From the NCBI RefSeq assembly GCF_000734965.1, contig NZ_JMTB01000059.1:62001-126000 (forward strand): a stretch of DNA of 64,000 nucleotides, given 5' to 3'. Of this stretch, positions 1 to 12,591 are shown piece by piece (position 1 is the first letter of the stretch; every line of letters starts with the position of its first letter). Both the position numbers and the translations under genes were made by a program. This stretch comes from Trabulsiella guamensis ATCC 49490 (lineage in GTDB: Bacteria; Pseudomonadota; Gammaproteobacteria; Enterobacterales; Enterobacteriaceae). The notes beneath the pieces are model-generated. The model saw only the letters and a list, made by a program, of their open reading frames with translations, ran no database searches and had not been told where the DNA came from.

Positions 1-523
1 GCAGGCCTGGATGGAAGTGCCCGGTGTGGATCAAAACCGCATTGAAGCGCTGCGCCAGCAGTTGAAAACCAGTGGCGCGATTTTAATGTCCGCCCCCCGT
101 ATGGGGCAGATACTGCGTGAAGATCGGCTGATTGGCCTTGTGCGCCAGCGCCTGAGCATTCCTGGCGGCTGCTGCAGCTTCGATCTCCCGACGCTGCATA
201 TCTGGCTGCACACCTCGCAACAACAACGCGATGCTCAGGTACAGCGCTGGATGGACAGCCTGCAACCGCTGAACCAGGCGCTGACGCTGATCCTCGATCT
301 GATCCGTAATTCCGCCCCATTCCGCAAGCAGACCAGCCTCAATGGTTTCTTTCAGGATAACGGCGACGATGCCGATCTTTTACGGTTGCAGCTGGCGCTG
401 GATGATCAGCTTTACCCGCAAATTTCCGGTCATAAGAGCCGTTTTGCGATTCGTTTTTTACCGCTGGACAGTGAAAACGGCCTCGTGCCTGAGCGTCTGG
501 ATTTTGAACTGGCCTGTTGCTAA
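1..523 (+). CDS. zapD: Cell division protein ZapD (5' partial)
   Basis: This is the C-terminal part of ZapD (YacF), a cytoplasmic protein that cross-links FtsZ protofilaments at midcell. The reading frame is open from base 2 with no stop, so the gene enters from the left edge. The first in-window ATG at 11 is internal. The visible 173 residues contain the family stretches [18 protein letters not shown] and [12 protein letters not shown] and end in DFELACC, as in E. coli ZapD (247 residues). About 75 N-terminal residues are missing. yacG starts 9 bases after the stop, so the two are probably co-transcribed. Identification rests on recalled family sequence and the zapD-yacG neighbourhood. Confidence 0.95.
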   Translation, partial: QAWMEVPGVDQNRIEALRQQLKTSGAILMSAPRMGQILREDRLIGLVRQRLSIPGGCCSFDLPTLHIWLHTSQQQRDAQVQRWMDSLQPLNQALTLILDLIRNSAPFRKQTSLNGFFQDNGDDADLLRLQLALDDQLYPQISGHKSRFAIRFLPLDSENGLVPERLDFELACC

Positions 524-532
524 GGAGCGAGC

Positions 533-727
533 ATGTCTGAAGAAACTATCGTGAATTGCCCGACCTGCGGCAAAGCTGTTATCTGGAATGAACAGAGCAC
601 ATTCCGCCCCTTCTGTTCCAAACGTTGCCAGTTGATTGACTTAGGCGAGTGGGCCGCGGAAGAGAAAAGGATCCCCAGCAACGGGGACCTGTCTGAAAGC
701 GATGACTGGAGCGAGCAGCAGAACTAA
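533..727 (+). CDS. yacG: DNA gyrase inhibitor YacG (zinc-binding)
   Basis: A 64-residue protein with a four-cysteine zinc knuckle: Cys9, Cys12, Cys28 and Cys32 (CPTCGK then FCSKRC). The E. coli family member binds GyrB and inhibits gyrase ATPase and supercoiling. The acidic tail ([11 protein letters not shown]) is typical. An AAGGAG ribosome site lies just before the ATG and overlaps the zapD stop region, which suggests translational coupling. The stop codon overlaps the stop of convergent mutT by three bases. Confidence 0.95.
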   Translation: MSEETIVNCPTCGKAVIWNEQSTFRPFCSKRCQLIDLGEWAAEEKRIPSNGDLSESDDWSEQQN

Positions 728-1116
728 GCCTGCGCGACCAGCTTCGCGATAACCGGTTCGTTGGCAGGCGGAAACGCGTCTGCCAACAACGCTTTCTGCG
801 CCACCCAGCGCCCTGGTTGCCCTTCTTTCCCCCAGGGTTCACCCCGCCAGCTTTCCACCAGCCAGAACCACAATGTGATGTGCCTGTCAGGGAACTGATA
901 TTCCAGTTTATCGAAGAATACTGGCATCGCGGCGTCAATACCGACTTCTTCCGCCAGTTCGCGTACGACCGCCTGTTCCGGCGTTTCGCCCTCTTCAATT
1001 TTACCGCCGGGAAACTCCCATTTGTTCGCCATGTGGGCATCCGCAGCGCGTTGAGTGATGAAGATTTCACCCTGCGGATTGCGAATGATCCCCACAGCGA
1101 TTTGCAGTTTTTTCAT
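724..1116 (-). CDS. mutT: 8-oxo-dGTP diphosphatase MutT
   Basis: A 130-residue Nudix hydrolase that removes 8-oxo-dGTP from the nucleotide pool and so prevents A:T to C:G transversions. The Nudix box runs from Gly38 to about Ile60 (GGKIEEGE ... RELAEEVGI), with the metal-binding glutamates present. The length matches E. coli MutT. It lies downstream of secA in the same direction, separated by a hairpin terminator, so expression by read-through from secA should be limited. The ATG at 1116 is preceded by GGAAAG at suitable distance. Confidence 0.97.
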   Translation of the reverse strand: MKKLQIAVGIIRNPQGEIFITQRAADAHMANKWEFPGGKIEEGETPEQAVVRELAEEVGIDAAMPVFFDKLEYQFPDRHITLWFWLVESWRGEPWGKEGQPGRWVAQKALLADAFPPANEPVIAKLVAQA

Positions 1117-1129
1117 ATCATCTTTCCAT

Positions 1130-1160
1130 AAAAAAGGCGCAGATTTCTGCGCCTTTGTGT
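1130..1160 (-). terminator. secA/mutT intergenic rho-independent terminator
   Basis: An 8-bp inverted repeat (GGCGCAGA at 1136-1143 and its complement at 1146-1153) is followed on the minus strand by six T residues (complement of 1130-1135). On the plus strand the stem is followed by a T-rich run, so it may work both ways. It sits between the secA stop and the mutT start. Confidence 0.8.
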
Positions 1161-1174
1161 TTTTATCAGAAACC

Positions 1175-3880
1175 TTAGCTCAGACGGCCATGGCACTGTT
1201 TGTATTTTTTACCAGAACCGCACGGGCAAGGGTCGTTACGACCCACTTTGCGATCACCGGTCTGCGCCGCGATCGCCGCGGCTGCCGCAGCGTCGTCATC
1301 CTGATGGCTCAGTTGCTGCATTTGCGCCAGACGCTCAGCCTCTTCACGACGCTGTTGCTCCATCGCTTCTACCTCTTCCGGCATGCGCACCTGCACTTTA
1401 CACAGGGTGCTGATCACTTCGTATTTCAGGGATTCCAGCATCGCCGCAAACATGGAGAAGGATTCGCGCTTGTATTCCTGCTTCGGATCTTTCTGTGCGT
1501 AACCACGCAAGTGAATACCCTGACGCAGGTAATCCATCGCCGCCAGGTGCTCTTTCCACAGGGAATCCAGCGTCTGTAGCATCACGCCTTTTTCAAAGTG
1601 ACGCATCATCTCAGCGCCTACCACTTCTTCTTTACGCTGATAAACGTCGATGGCGCTTTGCAGAATACGCTCACGCAGCGTTTCTTCATGCAACTCTGGT
1701 TCTTTGTCCAGCCATTCGGAGATCGGCAGGTCGAGGTCGAAGTCGTTTTTCAGGCGTTCCTGCAGACCAGGAACATCCCACATTTCTTCCAGCGACTGCG
1801 GCGGAATATGCGCATCAATGGTGGCTTTGAAGACGTCTTCACGAATGCTGTTGATGGTTTCGCTGACATCAGTCACATCCAGCAGCTCGTTACGCTGGGT
1901 GTAAATTGCGCGACGCTGGTCGTTCGCCACATCGTCATATTCCAGCAGCTGTTTACGGATGTCGAAGTTGCGGCTTTCCACTTTACGCTGTGCGTTGGCG
2001 ATGGCCTTCGTTACCCATGGATGCTCGATAGCTTCGCCCGGTTTCATCCCCAGTTTACGCATCATGCCGGAAACACGGTCAGAGGCGAAAATACGCATCA
2101 GCGCATCTTCCATAGAGAGGTAGAAGCGGGAAGAGCCCGCATCACCCTGACGACCGGAACGACCGCGTAACTGGTTGTCAATACGACGGGATTCGTGACG
2201 CTCGGTCCCGATGATATGCAGACCGCCCGCTTTCAGCACCGCTTCATGGCGAACCTGCCAGTCTGCTTTAACCTGTTCAATCTGTTCCGGGGTCGGATTT
2301 TCCAGCGCCGCCAGTTCAGCCTGCAGGCTGCCACCCAGCACGATATCCGTACCACGCCCCGCCATGTTAGTGGCGATGGTGACGGTTGACGGGAAGCCCG
2401 CCTGCGCCACAATCTCTGCCTCGCTGGCGTGAAATTTGGCGTTCAGTACGTTGTGCTTGATGCCGGCTTTATCAAGTTCACGCGATACCAGTTCTGATTT
2501 TTCAATCGAGATGGTCCCCACCAGAACCGGCTGGCCGTTGGCGGTACGTTCTTTGATATCTTCGATAATCGCCTGAATTTTTTCCGCTTCGGTCATATAG
2601 ACCAGGTCCGCCATGTCTTTACGGATCATCGGACGGTTAGTCGGTACGACGACAGTATCCAGTTTATAAATGGAGCTGAATTCAAACGCTTCGGTGTCTG
2701 CAGTACCGGTCATCCCCGCCAGTTTTTCGTACAGACGGAAGTAGTTCTGGAAGGTGATGGAGGCCAGCGTCTGGTTTTCGTTCTGGATTTCCACACCTTC
2801 TTTGGCTTCTACTGCCTGGTGTAAACCATCAGACCAGCGACGGCCCTGCATGGTACGACCAGTGTGTTCGTCGACGATGATGACTTCGCCGTCTTTAACG
2901 ATGTAATCCACGTCGCGGGTGAACAACGCATGGGCGCGCAACGCGGCGGTAACGTGATGCATCAGCATGATATTGCCCGGTGAATACAGGGATTCACCTT
3001 CATCCATGATGCCTTCATTCACCAGCAGTTCTTCGATCAGCACCAGACCACGTTCGGTCAGGTTAACCTGACGCGCTTTCTCATCCACAGAGTAGTGACC
3101 GTCGCCCTGGAAAGTATCAGAGTCTTCTTTCTCCTGACGGACCAGGTGTGGAATGATTTTGTTCACTTTACGGTACAGCTCAGAGCTGTCTTCCGCTGGA
3201 CCAGAGATGATCAGCGGCGTACGCGCTTCATCAATGAGAATGGAGTCCACCTCATCCACCAGCGCATAGTGAAGTTTACGCTGTACGCGCTCTTCCGGGC
3301 TGAACGCCATATTGTCGCGCAGGTAGTCGAACCCGTATTCGTTGTTGGTACCATAGGTGATGTCCGCCGCGTAAGCTTCGCGTTTCGCCGGCGCTGGCAT
3401 ACCTGGCAGGTTGATGCCAACCGTCATTCCGAGGAACTCAAACAGCGGACGGTTGTTTTCGGCGTCACGTTGCGCCAGATAGTCGTTGACGGTCACCACG
3501 TGAACACCTTTGCCGGACAGCGCGTTGAGGTACGCAGGCAGCGTGGCGGTCAGGGTTTTACCTTCACCGGTACGCATTTCCGCGATGCAACGATCATTCA
3601 GCACCATGCCGCCCAGCAGCTGTACGTCGAAGTGGCGCATGCCAAACACGCGCTTACTGGCTTCACGTACCACGGCAAAGGCTTCAGGGATCAGGCTTTC
3701 AACACTTTCGCCTTTCTCGAGGCGCGCACGGAACTCGGCCGTTTTGCCTTTCAGTTCTTCGTCGGAAAGTTTTTCAAACTCCGGCTCCATCGCGTTGATC
3801 TGAGTAACCACTTTGCGCATACGACGCAAAGTACGGTCGTTACGACTGCCGAAAACTTTAGTTAATAATTTGATTAGCAT
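1175..3880 (-). CDS. secA: Protein translocase motor ATPase SecA
   Basis: SecA hydrolyses ATP to push unfolded preproteins through SecYEG. The 901 residues equal the E. coli length. Visible in order: the N-terminal SecYEG/lipid-binding helix, Walker A MRTGEGKT near residue 102, the DEAD-type motif [14 protein letters not shown] near 208, helicase motifs such as [12 protein letters not shown] near 505 and [11 protein letters not shown], and the C-terminal zinc motif [13 protein letters not shown] that binds SecB. The secM-to-secA gap is 61 bases and contains the secA ribosome site, which secM translation arrest is known to expose in E. coli. Confidence 0.98.
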   Translation of the reverse strand: MLIKLLTKVFGSRNDRTLRRMRKVVTQINAMEPEFEKLSDEELKGKTAEFRARLEKGESVESLIPEAFAVVREASKRVFGMRHFDVQLLGGMVLNDRCIAEMRTGEGKTLTATLPAYLNALSGKGVHVVTVNDYLAQRDAENNRPLFEFLGMTVGINLPGMPAPAKREAYAADITYGTNNEYGFDYLRDNMAFSPEERVQRKLHYALVDEVDSILIDEARTPLIISGPAEDSSELYRKVNKIIPHLVRQEKEDSDTFQGDGHYSVDEKARQVNLTERGLVLIEELLVNEGIMDEGESLYSPGNIMLMHHVTAALRAHALFTRDVDYIVKDGEVIIVDEHTGRTMQGRRWSDGLHQAVEAKEGVEIQNENQTLASITFQNYFRLYEKLAGMTGTADTEAFEFSSIYKLDTVVVPTNRPMIRKDMADLVYMTEAEKIQAIIEDIKERTANGQPVLVGTISIEKSELVSRELDKAGIKHNVLNAKFHASEAEIVAQAGFPSTVTIATNMAGRGTDIVLGGSLQAELAALENPTPEQIEQVKADWQVRHEAVLKAGGLHIIGTERHESRRIDNQLRGRSGRQGDAGSSRFYLSMEDALMRIFASDRVSGMMRKLGMKPGEAIEHPWVTKAIANAQRKVESRNFDIRKQLLEYDDVANDQRRAIYTQRNELLDVTDVSETINSIREDVFKATIDAHIPPQSLEEMWDVPGLQERLKNDFDLDLPISEWLDKEPELHEETLRERILQSAIDVYQRKEEVVGAEMMRHFEKGVMLQTLDSLWKEHLAAMDYLRQGIHLRGYAQKDPKQEYKRESFSMFAAMLESLKYEVISTLCKVQVRMPEEVEAMEQQRREEAERLAQMQQLSHQDDDAAAAAAIAAQTGDRKVGRNDPCPCGSGKKYKQCHGRLS

Positions 3881-3941
3881 AATAAAATCTCAAACGCCCC
3901 GCGCGGCGGAGCAAAAATATGTCGTTAAGGTATCCGTTTTT

Positions 3942-4448
3942 TTAGCTGAGGTGTTGAGGACCGGCACGGATGCCTTGCACCTGGCTTATCCAGGTGGAAA
4001 CGCAGAATGCAGAAGGGTAAGAGTGAGTATTACGGGCGACCTGCTTAACAATAACCGGCGGTTTGCGCTCCTGGGTCAGCATCGCGCTGAGCGTGTCGAG
4101 CAATGCCAGATGTTGCGCCTGCTGAAGGGGAGACGATTCTTCCGCGCTGGGTAATACCTGCGGCGCCATCGCAAAAGAGAGATGACGGATCACCGTCCGG
4201 ATAGCGTGCTGGTGCCAGTAGTCGACGGTAAACGTCGGGCGACGATTCGCTTCCAGCAACGCAAGCTGGGTGAAATTGACCGTTGCCGAAGCGTTATGGT
4301 TGCTGGCTGAGGTGTTTGCGGGTGCAGTAGTTTCTGCATTCGCACTGAGCGCAGGCAGGCCGAAACTCGCCGCGACCATCCCCAACAGGAGATGTGGCCA
4401 GAAATATCGTCTACCTAACTGTCGCCAGCGCGTCAGTATTCCGCTCAC
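3942..4448 (-). CDS. secM: Secretion monitor SecM (ribosome-stalling leader)
   Basis: A 168-residue exported regulatory protein. Translation stalls near its C terminus when export is slow, which opens the secA ribosome site downstream. An N-terminal signal sequence ([20 protein letters not shown]) is followed by a poorly conserved middle. The arrest motif spans Phe148 to Pro164. It keeps the family pattern F-x4-W-I-x4-G-I-R-A-G-P, with Trp153, Arg161 and Pro164, but the variable positions differ from E. coli (FCVST instead of FSTPV). The 30 residues before the motif are also unlike E. coli. A terminator separates it from lpxC. The 262-base gap upstream must hold the secM promoter, which I did not locate firmly. 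Confidence 0.93.
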   Translation of the reverse strand: MSGILTRWRQLGRRYFWPHLLLGMVAASFGLPALSANAETTAPANTSASNHNASATVNFTQLALLEANRRPTFTVDYWHQHAIRTVIRHLSFAMAPQVLPSAEESSPLQQAQHLALLDTLSAMLTQERKPPVIVKQVARNTHSYPSAFCVSTWISQVQGIRAGPQHLS

Positions 4449-4644
4449 TTACGTCGTCACCTTTGATTTAGACCAACACCCTGAAAATTTTTGCGCATAA
4501 ATCTTACCATTATTAGACGAGTACAGCAGCAGGAATGAAAGATAACGGCCTGTTAAAATGGTTAATAAACCAGCGAACGCATCAAATCAGAGGGTTAGTG
4601 AAGTGAGTTTTTCGCGAAAGCGACTAAACAGAAATTGCAGAAAT

Positions 4645-4692
4645 AAAAAACGACTGGTTTCCTGACCGGAGAGAGTGCCAGGTTGCCAGTCG
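4645..4692 (-). terminator. lpxC terminator
   Basis: A 7-bp stem (CCAGTCG complement at 4686-4692 pairing with 4651-4657) with a long 28-base loop is followed on the minus strand by six T residues (complement of 4645-4650). It lies 19 bases after the lpxC stop and marks the end of the dcw cluster. Confidence 0.65.
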
Positions 4693-4710
4693 AATTTTTC
4701 GTGGTCAGGC

Positions 4711-5649
<939 letters not shown>

Positions 5650-5728
5650 CTATCCAACCGAAGTGTACACCACATTCGGCAGGGCAGTTTAGCACAAAGA
5701 GCGCAGATTCCCAAATTCCAGCCGATTC

Positions 5729-6880
5729 TTAGTCAGCTTGCTTGCGCAGGAACGCGGGGATATCCAAATAATCCGGTTCTTTGGTGGTTTGCGGCGTATT
5801 GTCGTTCACCACTTTTGCGGCCGGTTTCTGCTCTTGCGTCAGCGGTGACATACCATGCTGCTGATAGCGATCCATCACTGGCTGCTGAGACTGCTTGTTC
5901 GTCACCAGCGTAATTTCCGGACGCTTGTCCATGCCGATACCGGTAGCAACTACCGTCACGCGCAGTTCGTCGTTCATGTCCGGATCCAGAGAGGTACCGA
6001 TAACCACGGTCGCGTTATCCGAGGCAAACGCACGGATAGTGTTACCCACGGTTTCGAACTCATCCAGACGCAGGTCGAAGCCCGCCGTGATGTTGACCAG
6101 AACGCCACGCGCGCCTGACAGATCGATATCTTCCAGCAGCGGAGAAGAGATAGCCATTTCAGCCGCTTCTTCCGCACGGTCTTCACCGCTCGCCACGCCG
6201 GAGCCCATCATCGCGTAACCCATTTCGGACATCACGGTGCGGACGTCTGCGAAGTCGACGTTCATCAGACCCGGACGGGTAATCAGCTCGGCGATACCCT
6301 GCACCGCGCCTTTCAGGACGTCGTTGGCAGCACCAAATGCGTCAAGCAGGGAGATACCGCGGCCCAGCACTTTCAGCAATTTGTCGTTCGGGATGGTGAT
6401 CAGCGAGTCCACGTGCTTGGACAGCTCGGTGATACCCTGCTCCGCGAATGCCATGCGCTTTTTGCCTTCAAAATTGAACGGCTTCGTCACAACTGCAACG
6501 GTCAGAATACCCAAATCTTTCGCCACTTCGGCGACAACCGGTGCAGCACCCGTGCCGGTACCACCGCCCATACCTGCAGCGATGAACACCATGTCGGCGC
6601 CCTCCAGCGCTGTACGCAGTGCTTCACGGTCTTCTTCAGCCGCATTGCGACCGACTTCCGGGTTAGCCCCTGCGCCCAGACCTTTAGTGATGCCACCACC
6701 GATCTGAATGGTCTGGCCTACCGCGGTTTTACGCAGTGCCTGCGCGTCAGTGTTGACTGCAAAGAATTCAACACCTTCAATGCGCTCGCGCACCATGTGT
6801 TCGACAGCATTACCGCCGCCGCCACCGACGCCGATGACTTTAATCACCGCGTCGTTGGTCAGTTCCATAGGTTCAAACAT
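5729..6880 (-). CDS. ftsZ: Cell division GTPase FtsZ
   Basis: Tubulin-like GTPase that polymerises into the Z ring. 383 residues, as in E. coli. The tubulin signature GGGTGTG near residue 104 and the T7 loop region [11 protein letters not shown] near 206 are present. A variable glutamine-rich linker (about 320-365) precedes the conserved C-terminal peptide [14 protein letters not shown], which binds FtsA, ZipA, ZapD and MinC. ftsA lies 109 bases upstream on the same strand. Confidence 0.98.
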   Translation of the reverse strand: MFEPMELTNDAVIKVIGVGGGGGNAVEHMVRERIEGVEFFAVNTDAQALRKTAVGQTIQIGGGITKGLGAGANPEVGRNAAEEDREALRTALEGADMVFIAAGMGGGTGTGAAPVVAEVAKDLGILTVAVVTKPFNFEGKKRMAFAEQGITELSKHVDSLITIPNDKLLKVLGRGISLLDAFGAANDVLKGAVQGIAELITRPGLMNVDFADVRTVMSEMGYAMMGSGVASGEDRAEEAAEMAISSPLLEDIDLSGARGVLVNITAGFDLRLDEFETVGNTIRAFASDNATVVIGTSLDPDMNDELRVTVVATGIGMDKRPEITLVTNKQSQQPVMDRYQQHGMSPLTQEQKPAAKVVNDNTPQTTKEPDYLDIPAFLRKQAD

Positions 6881-6989
6881 AGTTTCTCTCCGTCTTATAC
6901 ACTGCCTCTTTCAGGTAACCCGAAAGACTGGTGTATTGTGCCTGTTGTCGCCTGAGACCGCTAATTTTCTGCGCTCTCTTAAAAAAAAA

Positions 6990-8246
6990 TCAGAATTCTT
7001 TGCGCAGCCACGAGTTCAGTCGTTTGAGCCACGACCCTACCGTGACGCGTTTTTCCACTTCCGCTTCACCACTGAGATGAGACTCCTTCCCGTAGTGAAG
7101 CAGGCCCACCGCCGTTGAGTAATACGGCTCCTGAGCGTAATCCGTTAAGCCGGTGATGTTCAGCGGCGCGCCGATACGCACCTGGGTGTGAAACACCCGC
7201 TGAGCACAGGCGGCAAGACCTTCAATTTGCGCCGCGCCACCGGTAAGGACAATCCCCGCCGCCAGGTGATGTTTTACACCTTGCTGGCGAAGCTGTTCCT
7301 GTAACTGCAAAATCTCTTCGTTCACCAGGTTCAACAACTCGGTGTAACGCGGTTCGATGACCTCTGCCAGCGTCTGACGCTGCAGGCTACGCGGCGGACG
7401 TCCGCCGACGCTCGGCACTTCAACGCTTTCGTCTTTGCCGACAATCGACCCCAGCGCGCAACCATGGCGCACTTTAATCGCTTCCGCGTCGCTCGGCGGC
7501 GTACCAAACGCATACGCGATATCGCTGGTCACTACGTTCCCTGCGTAGGGAATCACTTTGGTGTGACGCAGCGCGCCGCCAGTATATACGGCGATATCCA
7601 TAGTACCACCGCCGATATCAACCACGCAGACCCCTAATTCGCGCTCATCTTCCGTCAGGACGGAATAGCTTGAGGCAAGACCTGCAAAAATAAGTTGGTC
7701 AACTTTCAAGCCACAACGTTCCACAGCTTTGACAATGTTTTTCGCCATATCGTTGTGACATGTGATCAGGTGCACTTTTGCCTGCATTCGAACGCCTGAT
7801 AACCCCACCGGATTTTTAATCCCTTCCTGATAGTCGATCGCGTATTCCTGCGGGATCACGTGGAGCACTCGGTGCTCGTCACGGACACGCACGGATTTCG
7901 CGGTGTGGACGACGTTTTCAACGTCTTCCTGCGTCACTTCCTCTTCAGAAATCGGTACCATCCCGATTTCATTCTGACAGCTTATGTGCTTACCCGAAAG
8001 CGCCAGATAGACGGAGGAAATCTGGCAATCCGCCATCAGTTCAGCCTGGTCAATGGCGCGCTGTACGCACTTCACCACGGACTCCAGGTCATTTACCCCG
8101 CCTTTATCCATACCACGGGAAGGACAACTGCCCACCCCAATGATATTAACCATACCGTCGGGCAGAACTTCCCCTACTAAAGCGGCAACTTTCGCGGTGC
8201 CAATCTCCAGTCCAACTACCAGTTTTCTGTCCGTCGCCTTGATCAT
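6990..8246 (-). CDS. ftsA: Cell division protein FtsA
   Basis: Actin-like ATPase that tethers FtsZ filaments to the inner membrane. 418 residues, two fewer than E. coli. The deletion falls in the linker before the C-terminal amphipathic helix ([14 protein letters not shown]), which is the membrane anchor. Phosphate-binding motifs LEIGTAKVA near residue 13 and [12 protein letters not shown] near 209 are intact. The start overlaps the ftsQ stop by four bases. Confidence 0.98.
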   Translation of the reverse strand: MIKATDRKLVVGLEIGTAKVAALVGEVLPDGMVNIIGVGSCPSRGMDKGGVNDLESVVKCVQRAIDQAELMADCQISSVYLALSGKHISCQNEIGMVPISEEEVTQEDVENVVHTAKSVRVRDEHRVLHVIPQEYAIDYQEGIKNPVGLSGVRMQAKVHLITCHNDMAKNIVKAVERCGLKVDQLIFAGLASSYSVLTEDERELGVCVVDIGGGTMDIAVYTGGALRHTKVIPYAGNVVTSDIAYAFGTPPSDAEAIKVRHGCALGSIVGKDESVEVPSVGGRPPRSLQRQTLAEVIEPRYTELLNLVNEEILQLQEQLRQQGVKHHLAAGIVLTGGAAQIEGLAACAQRVFHTQVRIGAPLNITGLTDYAQEPYYSTAVGLLHYGKESHLSGEAEVEKRVTVGSWLKRLNSWLRKEF

Positions 8247-9076
8247 TGTTGTTCTGCCTGTGCCTGTGCCTGATTCTGTGGTTGATTCGCATCCTCAACG
8301 GGAGCAGGTTCCCAACCCACTGCCGCGCCAGAGTCATAACGCAAATCAACGTAGCTTATCCGTTTCCCATCGGTCTGCGCCTGCTGTTGTAATACCGGGT
8401 AGAGCTCGACAAAGCGCTGAAGGCGTTTCATCGTGTCGCCTCGCCCCAGGTTGAGCCGAATATCATTACTCAGCGTCAACTGCCAGGAACGGCGCGCGGT
8501 CATCGCCGCCATCTTGAGAACGAACTTCTCTTTTGCCAGCACTTGTCCCATATCCCGGTATCCCTGAAGCACTTCACTTTCGCTGCCCTCGGGACCATAC
8601 AACATCGGCAAATTTTGTTTACTGGTACGATCCGCCGGTACGCTGAAAGAGTTCCCTTCCGCGTCAACCATATGTTGATCATTCCAACGTGCAATTGGCA
8701 CATATTCAACCAGATGAATCTTCAATTCGTCTGGCCACTGCTTTCTTACGCTCGCCTGCTTGATCCACGGCAGACGTTCAATCTGGCTCTGAATAATATT
8801 CACGTCCTGTGTCATGAAAGTGCCGGGAGATCCCAGCGCCAGAATCGACTGGCGAATATCATCATTGCGCGTGTAGTGGCGGTCGCCAGTCACTACCAGC
8901 TTCGACAACGGTAACCGTTGCGCATCTTCCATCCAGCCCAGCACCATCCAGCCGCTCACTAACACGGTACACAACACCGTCAGCAGGAAAATAATCCCTG
9001 CAAGACGCGTTCCATTATTGCGTCGTGAAGAGGGCTCCTCTTCCCGGTTCCGCGTATTCAGCGCAGCCTGCGACAT
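8243..9076 (-). CDS. ftsQ: Cell division protein FtsQ
   Basis: Bitopic inner-membrane protein that recruits FtsB/FtsL to the divisome. I place the start at the ATG at 9076 ([10 protein letters not shown]), one base after the ddlB stop. A longer frame to 9106 lies inside ddlB and lacks family similarity. The 277-residue product has a cytoplasmic N terminus, one membrane segment (about 25-48, [20 protein letters not shown]), a POTRA domain ([14 protein letters not shown] onward) and a beta domain. The Gln/Ala-rich tail is variable. Confidence 0.96.
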   Translation of the reverse strand: MSQAALNTRNREEEPSSRRNNGTRLAGIIFLLTVLCTVLVSGWMVLGWMEDAQRLPLSKLVVTGDRHYTRNDDIRQSILALGSPGTFMTQDVNIIQSQIERLPWIKQASVRKQWPDELKIHLVEYVPIARWNDQHMVDAEGNSFSVPADRTSKQNLPMLYGPEGSESEVLQGYRDMGQVLAKEKFVLKMAAMTARRSWQLTLSNDIRLNLGRGDTMKRLQRFVELYPVLQQQAQTDGKRISYVDLRYDSGAAVGWEPAPVEDANQPQNQAQAQAEQQ

Positions 9077-9077
9077 A

Positions 9078-9998
9078 TCACCCCGCCAGGTCCAGTATCC
9101 GTACAACTAACTGCGAGAAGCTCATTCCTGCCTGACGTGCAGCCATCGGCACAAGACTATGGCTGGTCATTCCTGGCGAGGTATTGGCTTCCAGCAGGTA
9201 AAACTGGCCGTCATTATCCTGCATGACGTCAATTCGCCCCCAACCACGACAGCCGAGGACATCCCAGGCTTTCGCGACCAGTGATTGCATTTCCGTCTCC
9301 CGCGCCGGATCTTCTACGCCAGGGCAGAAATATTTTGTCTCATCAGAGAGATACTTCGCCTCATAATCATAGAAGGTTCCTGCTGGCTGGATGCGAATTG
9401 ACGGTAAAATTTCATCACCAAGCACCGCAACGGTAAATTCCGGTCCGCTTAGCCATTTTTCTATTAATACTTCGTCATCATGCTGAAAAGCCAGCGCTAA
9501 TGCCTCATGCAGTTTGTCATTTTCGTTGACTTTCGACATGCCAACGCTGGAACCTTCACGGCTCGGTTTAACAATCAGTGGCAGACCGAGCGCCGCAATT
9601 TGCTGCTCAACCTCAGCCGGCAATCCATTCGCAAACTCGCTGCGGGTCAACGCCACCCACGGTGCTACCGGCAATCCCGCGCCCTGCCACAACAGTTTGC
9701 TGCGCAGTTTATCCATCGAGATAGCCGAAGCCATCACCCCACTGCCGGTATAAGGCATGCCAATAAGTTCCAGCAAGCCCTGTAATGTTCCATCTTCGCC
9801 GCCGCGCCCGTGCAGCGCAATAAACACTTTCTGAAACCCCATATTTTTCAGCAGGGTAACATCCACCTCGCGCGGATCGACCGGGTGCGCATCAATGCCT
9901 GCTTCGCGAAGTCCGGCGAGCACGGCTGCACCGGAATTAAGCGAAACCTCACGCTCCGCCGAGGTCCCCCCCAGCAAGACAGCGATCTTATCAGTCAT
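9078..9998 (-). CDS. ddlB: D-alanine--D-alanine ligase B
   Basis: ATP-grasp enzyme joining two D-Ala residues for MurF. 306 residues, as in E. coli. Visible: [17 protein letters not shown] near residue 7, [12 protein letters not shown] near 63, [14 protein letters not shown] near 144, and the metal-binding segment [16 protein letters not shown] near 266. The start overlaps the murC stop by eight bases. Confidence 0.98.
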   Translation of the reverse strand: MTDKIAVLLGGTSAEREVSLNSGAAVLAGLREAGIDAHPVDPREVDVTLLKNMGFQKVFIALHGRGGEDGTLQGLLELIGMPYTGSGVMASAISMDKLRSKLLWQGAGLPVAPWVALTRSEFANGLPAEVEQQIAALGLPLIVKPSREGSSVGMSKVNENDKLHEALALAFQHDDEVLIEKWLSGPEFTVAVLGDEILPSIRIQPAGTFYDYEAKYLSDETKYFCPGVEDPARETEMQSLVAKAWDVLGCRGWGRIDVMQDNDGQFYLLEANTSPGMTSHSLVPMAARQAGMSFSQLVVRILDLAG

Positions 9999-11466
9999 GA
10001 TGCGGCTCCTCCTGGGTTTGCGGCTGCAGTTTGATTTCAGCTAAGTTACGTGCGATTTTGCCGACATTTCCCGCACCCTGCACCAGAATCAGGTCGTTAC
10101 CTGTCAGTACCGGTGCTAACATTTCGGCGACCAGCGCCGGGTCTGACACCAGAATCGGGTCAACTTTACCGCGTCCACGGATCGTACGGCACAGCGAACG
10201 ACTGTCTGCGCCCGGGATCGGCGCTTCGCCCGCCGGGTAAACGTCCAGCATCAGTAGCGCATCAACCTGCGTCAGCACGTTGGCGAAATCGTCGTACAAA
10301 TCACGCGTACGCGTGAAACGGTGCGGCTGAAACAGCATCACCAGATTTTTATCCGGCCAGCCTGCGCGAGCGGCTTTAATCGTGGCATCCACTTCCGTCG
10401 GGTGATGTCCGTAATCATCCACCAGCATCGCCGTACCGCTTTTACCGTTCACCTCTGTGAGTGGGAATTCACCGAGGAAATCGAAGCGACGACCGGTACC
10501 CTGGAAACTGGCCAGCGCGCGTAAAATCGCGTCATCGTCAATCCCTTCTTCCGTCGCAACAGCAACCGCCGCCGCCGCGTTCAGCGCGTTATGGCGGCCA
10601 GGCGCGTTCAGCATGACGCGCAAATTGCTTTTCTCGTGACGCACCAGGGTGAAATGCACCTGCGCACCAGTCTGTTGATAATCTTCCACACGCACGTCAG
10701 CATCTTCGCTGAAACCATAAGTGGTGACCTGACGGCCAACACGCGGCTGCAGTTCACGGATCACCGGATCATCAACACACATCACCGCACGACCGTAAAA
10801 CGGCAGGTTGTGCAGAAAGTTGATAAACGTCTGCTTCAGGTTTTCGAAGTCGCCCTGGTAGGTATCCATATGATCGGCTTCGATGTTGGTCACAATGGCG
10901 ACCATCGGTTGCAGATGCAGGAACGACGCATCGCTCTCATCGGCTTCCGCAATCAAATAACGGCTGCTACCCAGACGTGCATGCACGCCTGCCGCTTTCA
11001 CCAGCCCGCCGTTGACAAATGTCGGATCGAGTCCGGCTTCGGCGTAAATACTGGCCACCATCGCGGTGGTGGTGGTTTTACCGTGGGTACCGGCAATCGC
11101 GATACCGTGACGAAAGCGCATCAACTCCGCCAGCATTTCAGCACGACGGATCACCGGGATACGGGCTTCATGCGCGGCCACAATCTCCGGGTTATCGGCA
11201 GCAATCGCTGTAGAAACGACCACCACGCTCGCATCGCGTACGTTTTCCGGGCGGTGATTAAAGTAAATGGTGGCGCCTAACGCCGCCAACTGTTGCGTAA
11301 CCGGGTTTGGCGCCAGATCAGAACCGCTGATCTGATAACCTTCATTGGCCAACACTTCGGCAATACCGCCCATGCCAGCACCGCCGATGCCAACGAAGTG
11401 GATGTGCCGGACGCGACGCATCTCGGGCACAATGGAACGCAGTTTCGCCAGTTGTTGTGTATTCAT
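9991..11466 (-). CDS. murC: UDP-N-acetylmuramate--L-alanine ligase MurC
   Basis: Cytoplasmic ligase adding the first amino acid to UDP-MurNAc. 491 residues, equal to E. coli. The N-terminal Rossmann motif [14 protein letters not shown] near residue 25, the ATP loop [10 protein letters not shown] near 123, and the Mur ligase motifs EADESDASF and [10 protein letters not shown] are all intact. 57 bases separate it from murG upstream. Confidence 0.98.
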   Translation of the reverse strand: MNTQQLAKLRSIVPEMRRVRHIHFVGIGGAGMGGIAEVLANEGYQISGSDLAPNPVTQQLAALGATIYFNHRPENVRDASVVVVSTAIAADNPEIVAAHEARIPVIRRAEMLAELMRFRHGIAIAGTHGKTTTTAMVASIYAEAGLDPTFVNGGLVKAAGVHARLGSSRYLIAEADESDASFLHLQPMVAIVTNIEADHMDTYQGDFENLKQTFINFLHNLPFYGRAVMCVDDPVIRELQPRVGRQVTTYGFSEDADVRVEDYQQTGAQVHFTLVRHEKSNLRVMLNAPGRHNALNAAAAVAVATEEGIDDDAILRALASFQGTGRRFDFLGEFPLTEVNGKSGTAMLVDDYGHHPTEVDATIKAARAGWPDKNLVMLFQPHRFTRTRDLYDDFANVLTQVDALLMLDVYPAGEAPIPGADSRSLCRTIRGRGKVDPILVSDPALVAEMLAPVLTGNDLILVQGAGNVGKIARNLAEIKLQPQTQEEPHHD

Positions 11467-11523
11467 TCTTTAAACGCCATCAACTACTCAAAAATTCGTG
11501 CAGCGCAACATGCGCTGCGAGGG

Positions 11524-12591
11524 TTAAGCCTGAGCTGCCAGGCTTACTTCTTTCGCCACTCGTTCGGTGGCATCCGGGATAGCCGCCGCGCGCGCGCGCG
11601 CGGCCATCGCAAGTAATGTTTCTCTGTCCCAGCCTGCGAGGGTGGTCGTCACCGCGTCCACCGTAAACTGCGGCTGTTCGAAAATCTTTGCGGCACCCGC
11701 TTTCTCCAGCGGCAGCGCATTCCAGTACTGCTGGCGGTCTTTATGCTGGAAAGGCACAAACAACGCCGGGAGCCCTGCGGCGGCAACTTCACTCACCGTC
11801 AGCGCGCCGGAGCGGCAAACCACTACATCCGCCCAGGCATAGGCCGCCGCCATATCATCAATAAATTCAGTGACTTTATGCTGTGGTTGCCCGGCATCTA
11901 CATAGGCCTGTTCAACGGACTGCTGCGCACCTTTGCCGCTCTGATGCCAGACCGAAATGCGGTCACCAAGCTTCGCCGCGACCTGCGGCATCGTCTGGTT
12001 AAGCACGCGCGCGCCCTGAGAGCCGCCGACCACCAGCACACGAATCGGGCCATCACGCCCCGGCAGACGCTGTTCCGGCAGCGGAAGCGCCAGCACATCG
12101 ACACGTACCGGGTTGCCGACGACATCGGCATTCGGGAAAGCGCCAGGAAACGCCTGCATCACTTTCTTCGCGATTTTCGCCAGCCATTTGTTGGTCAGAC
12201 CCGCAATGCCGTTTTGCTCATGCAGAACCACTGGAATGCCCAGCGACCACGCCGCCAGCCCCCCCGGGCCAGAGACATAACCCCCCATGCCCAGCACTAC
12301 GTCAGGCTTAAAGCGTTTCATGATCGCCCGCGCCTGTCGCCAGGCATTGAAAATGCGGACCGGAGCCAGTAGCAGCGCTTTAATGCCTTTACCGCGCAGG
12401 CCGGAAATGCGGATGAAATCGATCTCGATACCGTGTTTAGGCACTAAATCCGCTTCCATACGGTCAGCAGTTCCCAGCCAGCGCACCTGCCAGCCCTGAT
12501 CCATTAAATAGTGCGCGACCGCCAGCCCCGGGAACACGTGTCCGCCGGTACCGCCCGCCATCACCATCAACCGCTTTGCCTGACCACTCAT
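11524..12591 (-). CDS. murG: Lipid II synthase glycosyltransferase MurG
   Basis: Peripheral inner-membrane enzyme that transfers GlcNAc to lipid I to form lipid II. 355 residues. The glycine loop [16 protein letters not shown] begins near residue 11; a second glycine-rich loop ([11 protein letters not shown]) is near 191, and the UDP-GlcNAc site [17 protein letters not shown] near 260. The codons for the C-terminal RARAAAI contain an uninterrupted 16-base CG alternation at 11587-11602. The start overlaps ftsW by four bases. Confidence 0.98.
   Translation of the reverse strand: MSGQAKRLMVMAGGTGGHVFPGLAVAHYLMDQGWQVRWLGTADRMEADLVPKHGIEIDFIRISGLRGKGIKALLLAPVRIFNAWRQARAIMKRFKPDVVLGMGGYVSGPGGLAAWSLGIPVVLHEQNGIAGLTNKWLAKIAKKVMQAFPGAFPNADVVGNPVRVDVLALPLPEQRLPGRDGPIRVLVVGGSQGARVLNQTMPQVAAKLGDRISVWHQSGKGAQQSVEQAYVDAGQPQHKVTEFIDDMAAAYAWADVVVCRSGALTVSEVAAAGLPALFVPFQHKDRQQYWNALPLEKAGAAKIFEQPQFTVDAVTTTLAGWDRETLLAMAARARAAAIPDATERVAKEVSLAAQA

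Noticed and set aside
1055-1579. 174-codon plus-strand frame opposite mutT and secA
   Set aside because: Antisense to conserved genes, crosses a terminator, and has no similarity to any family I recognise.
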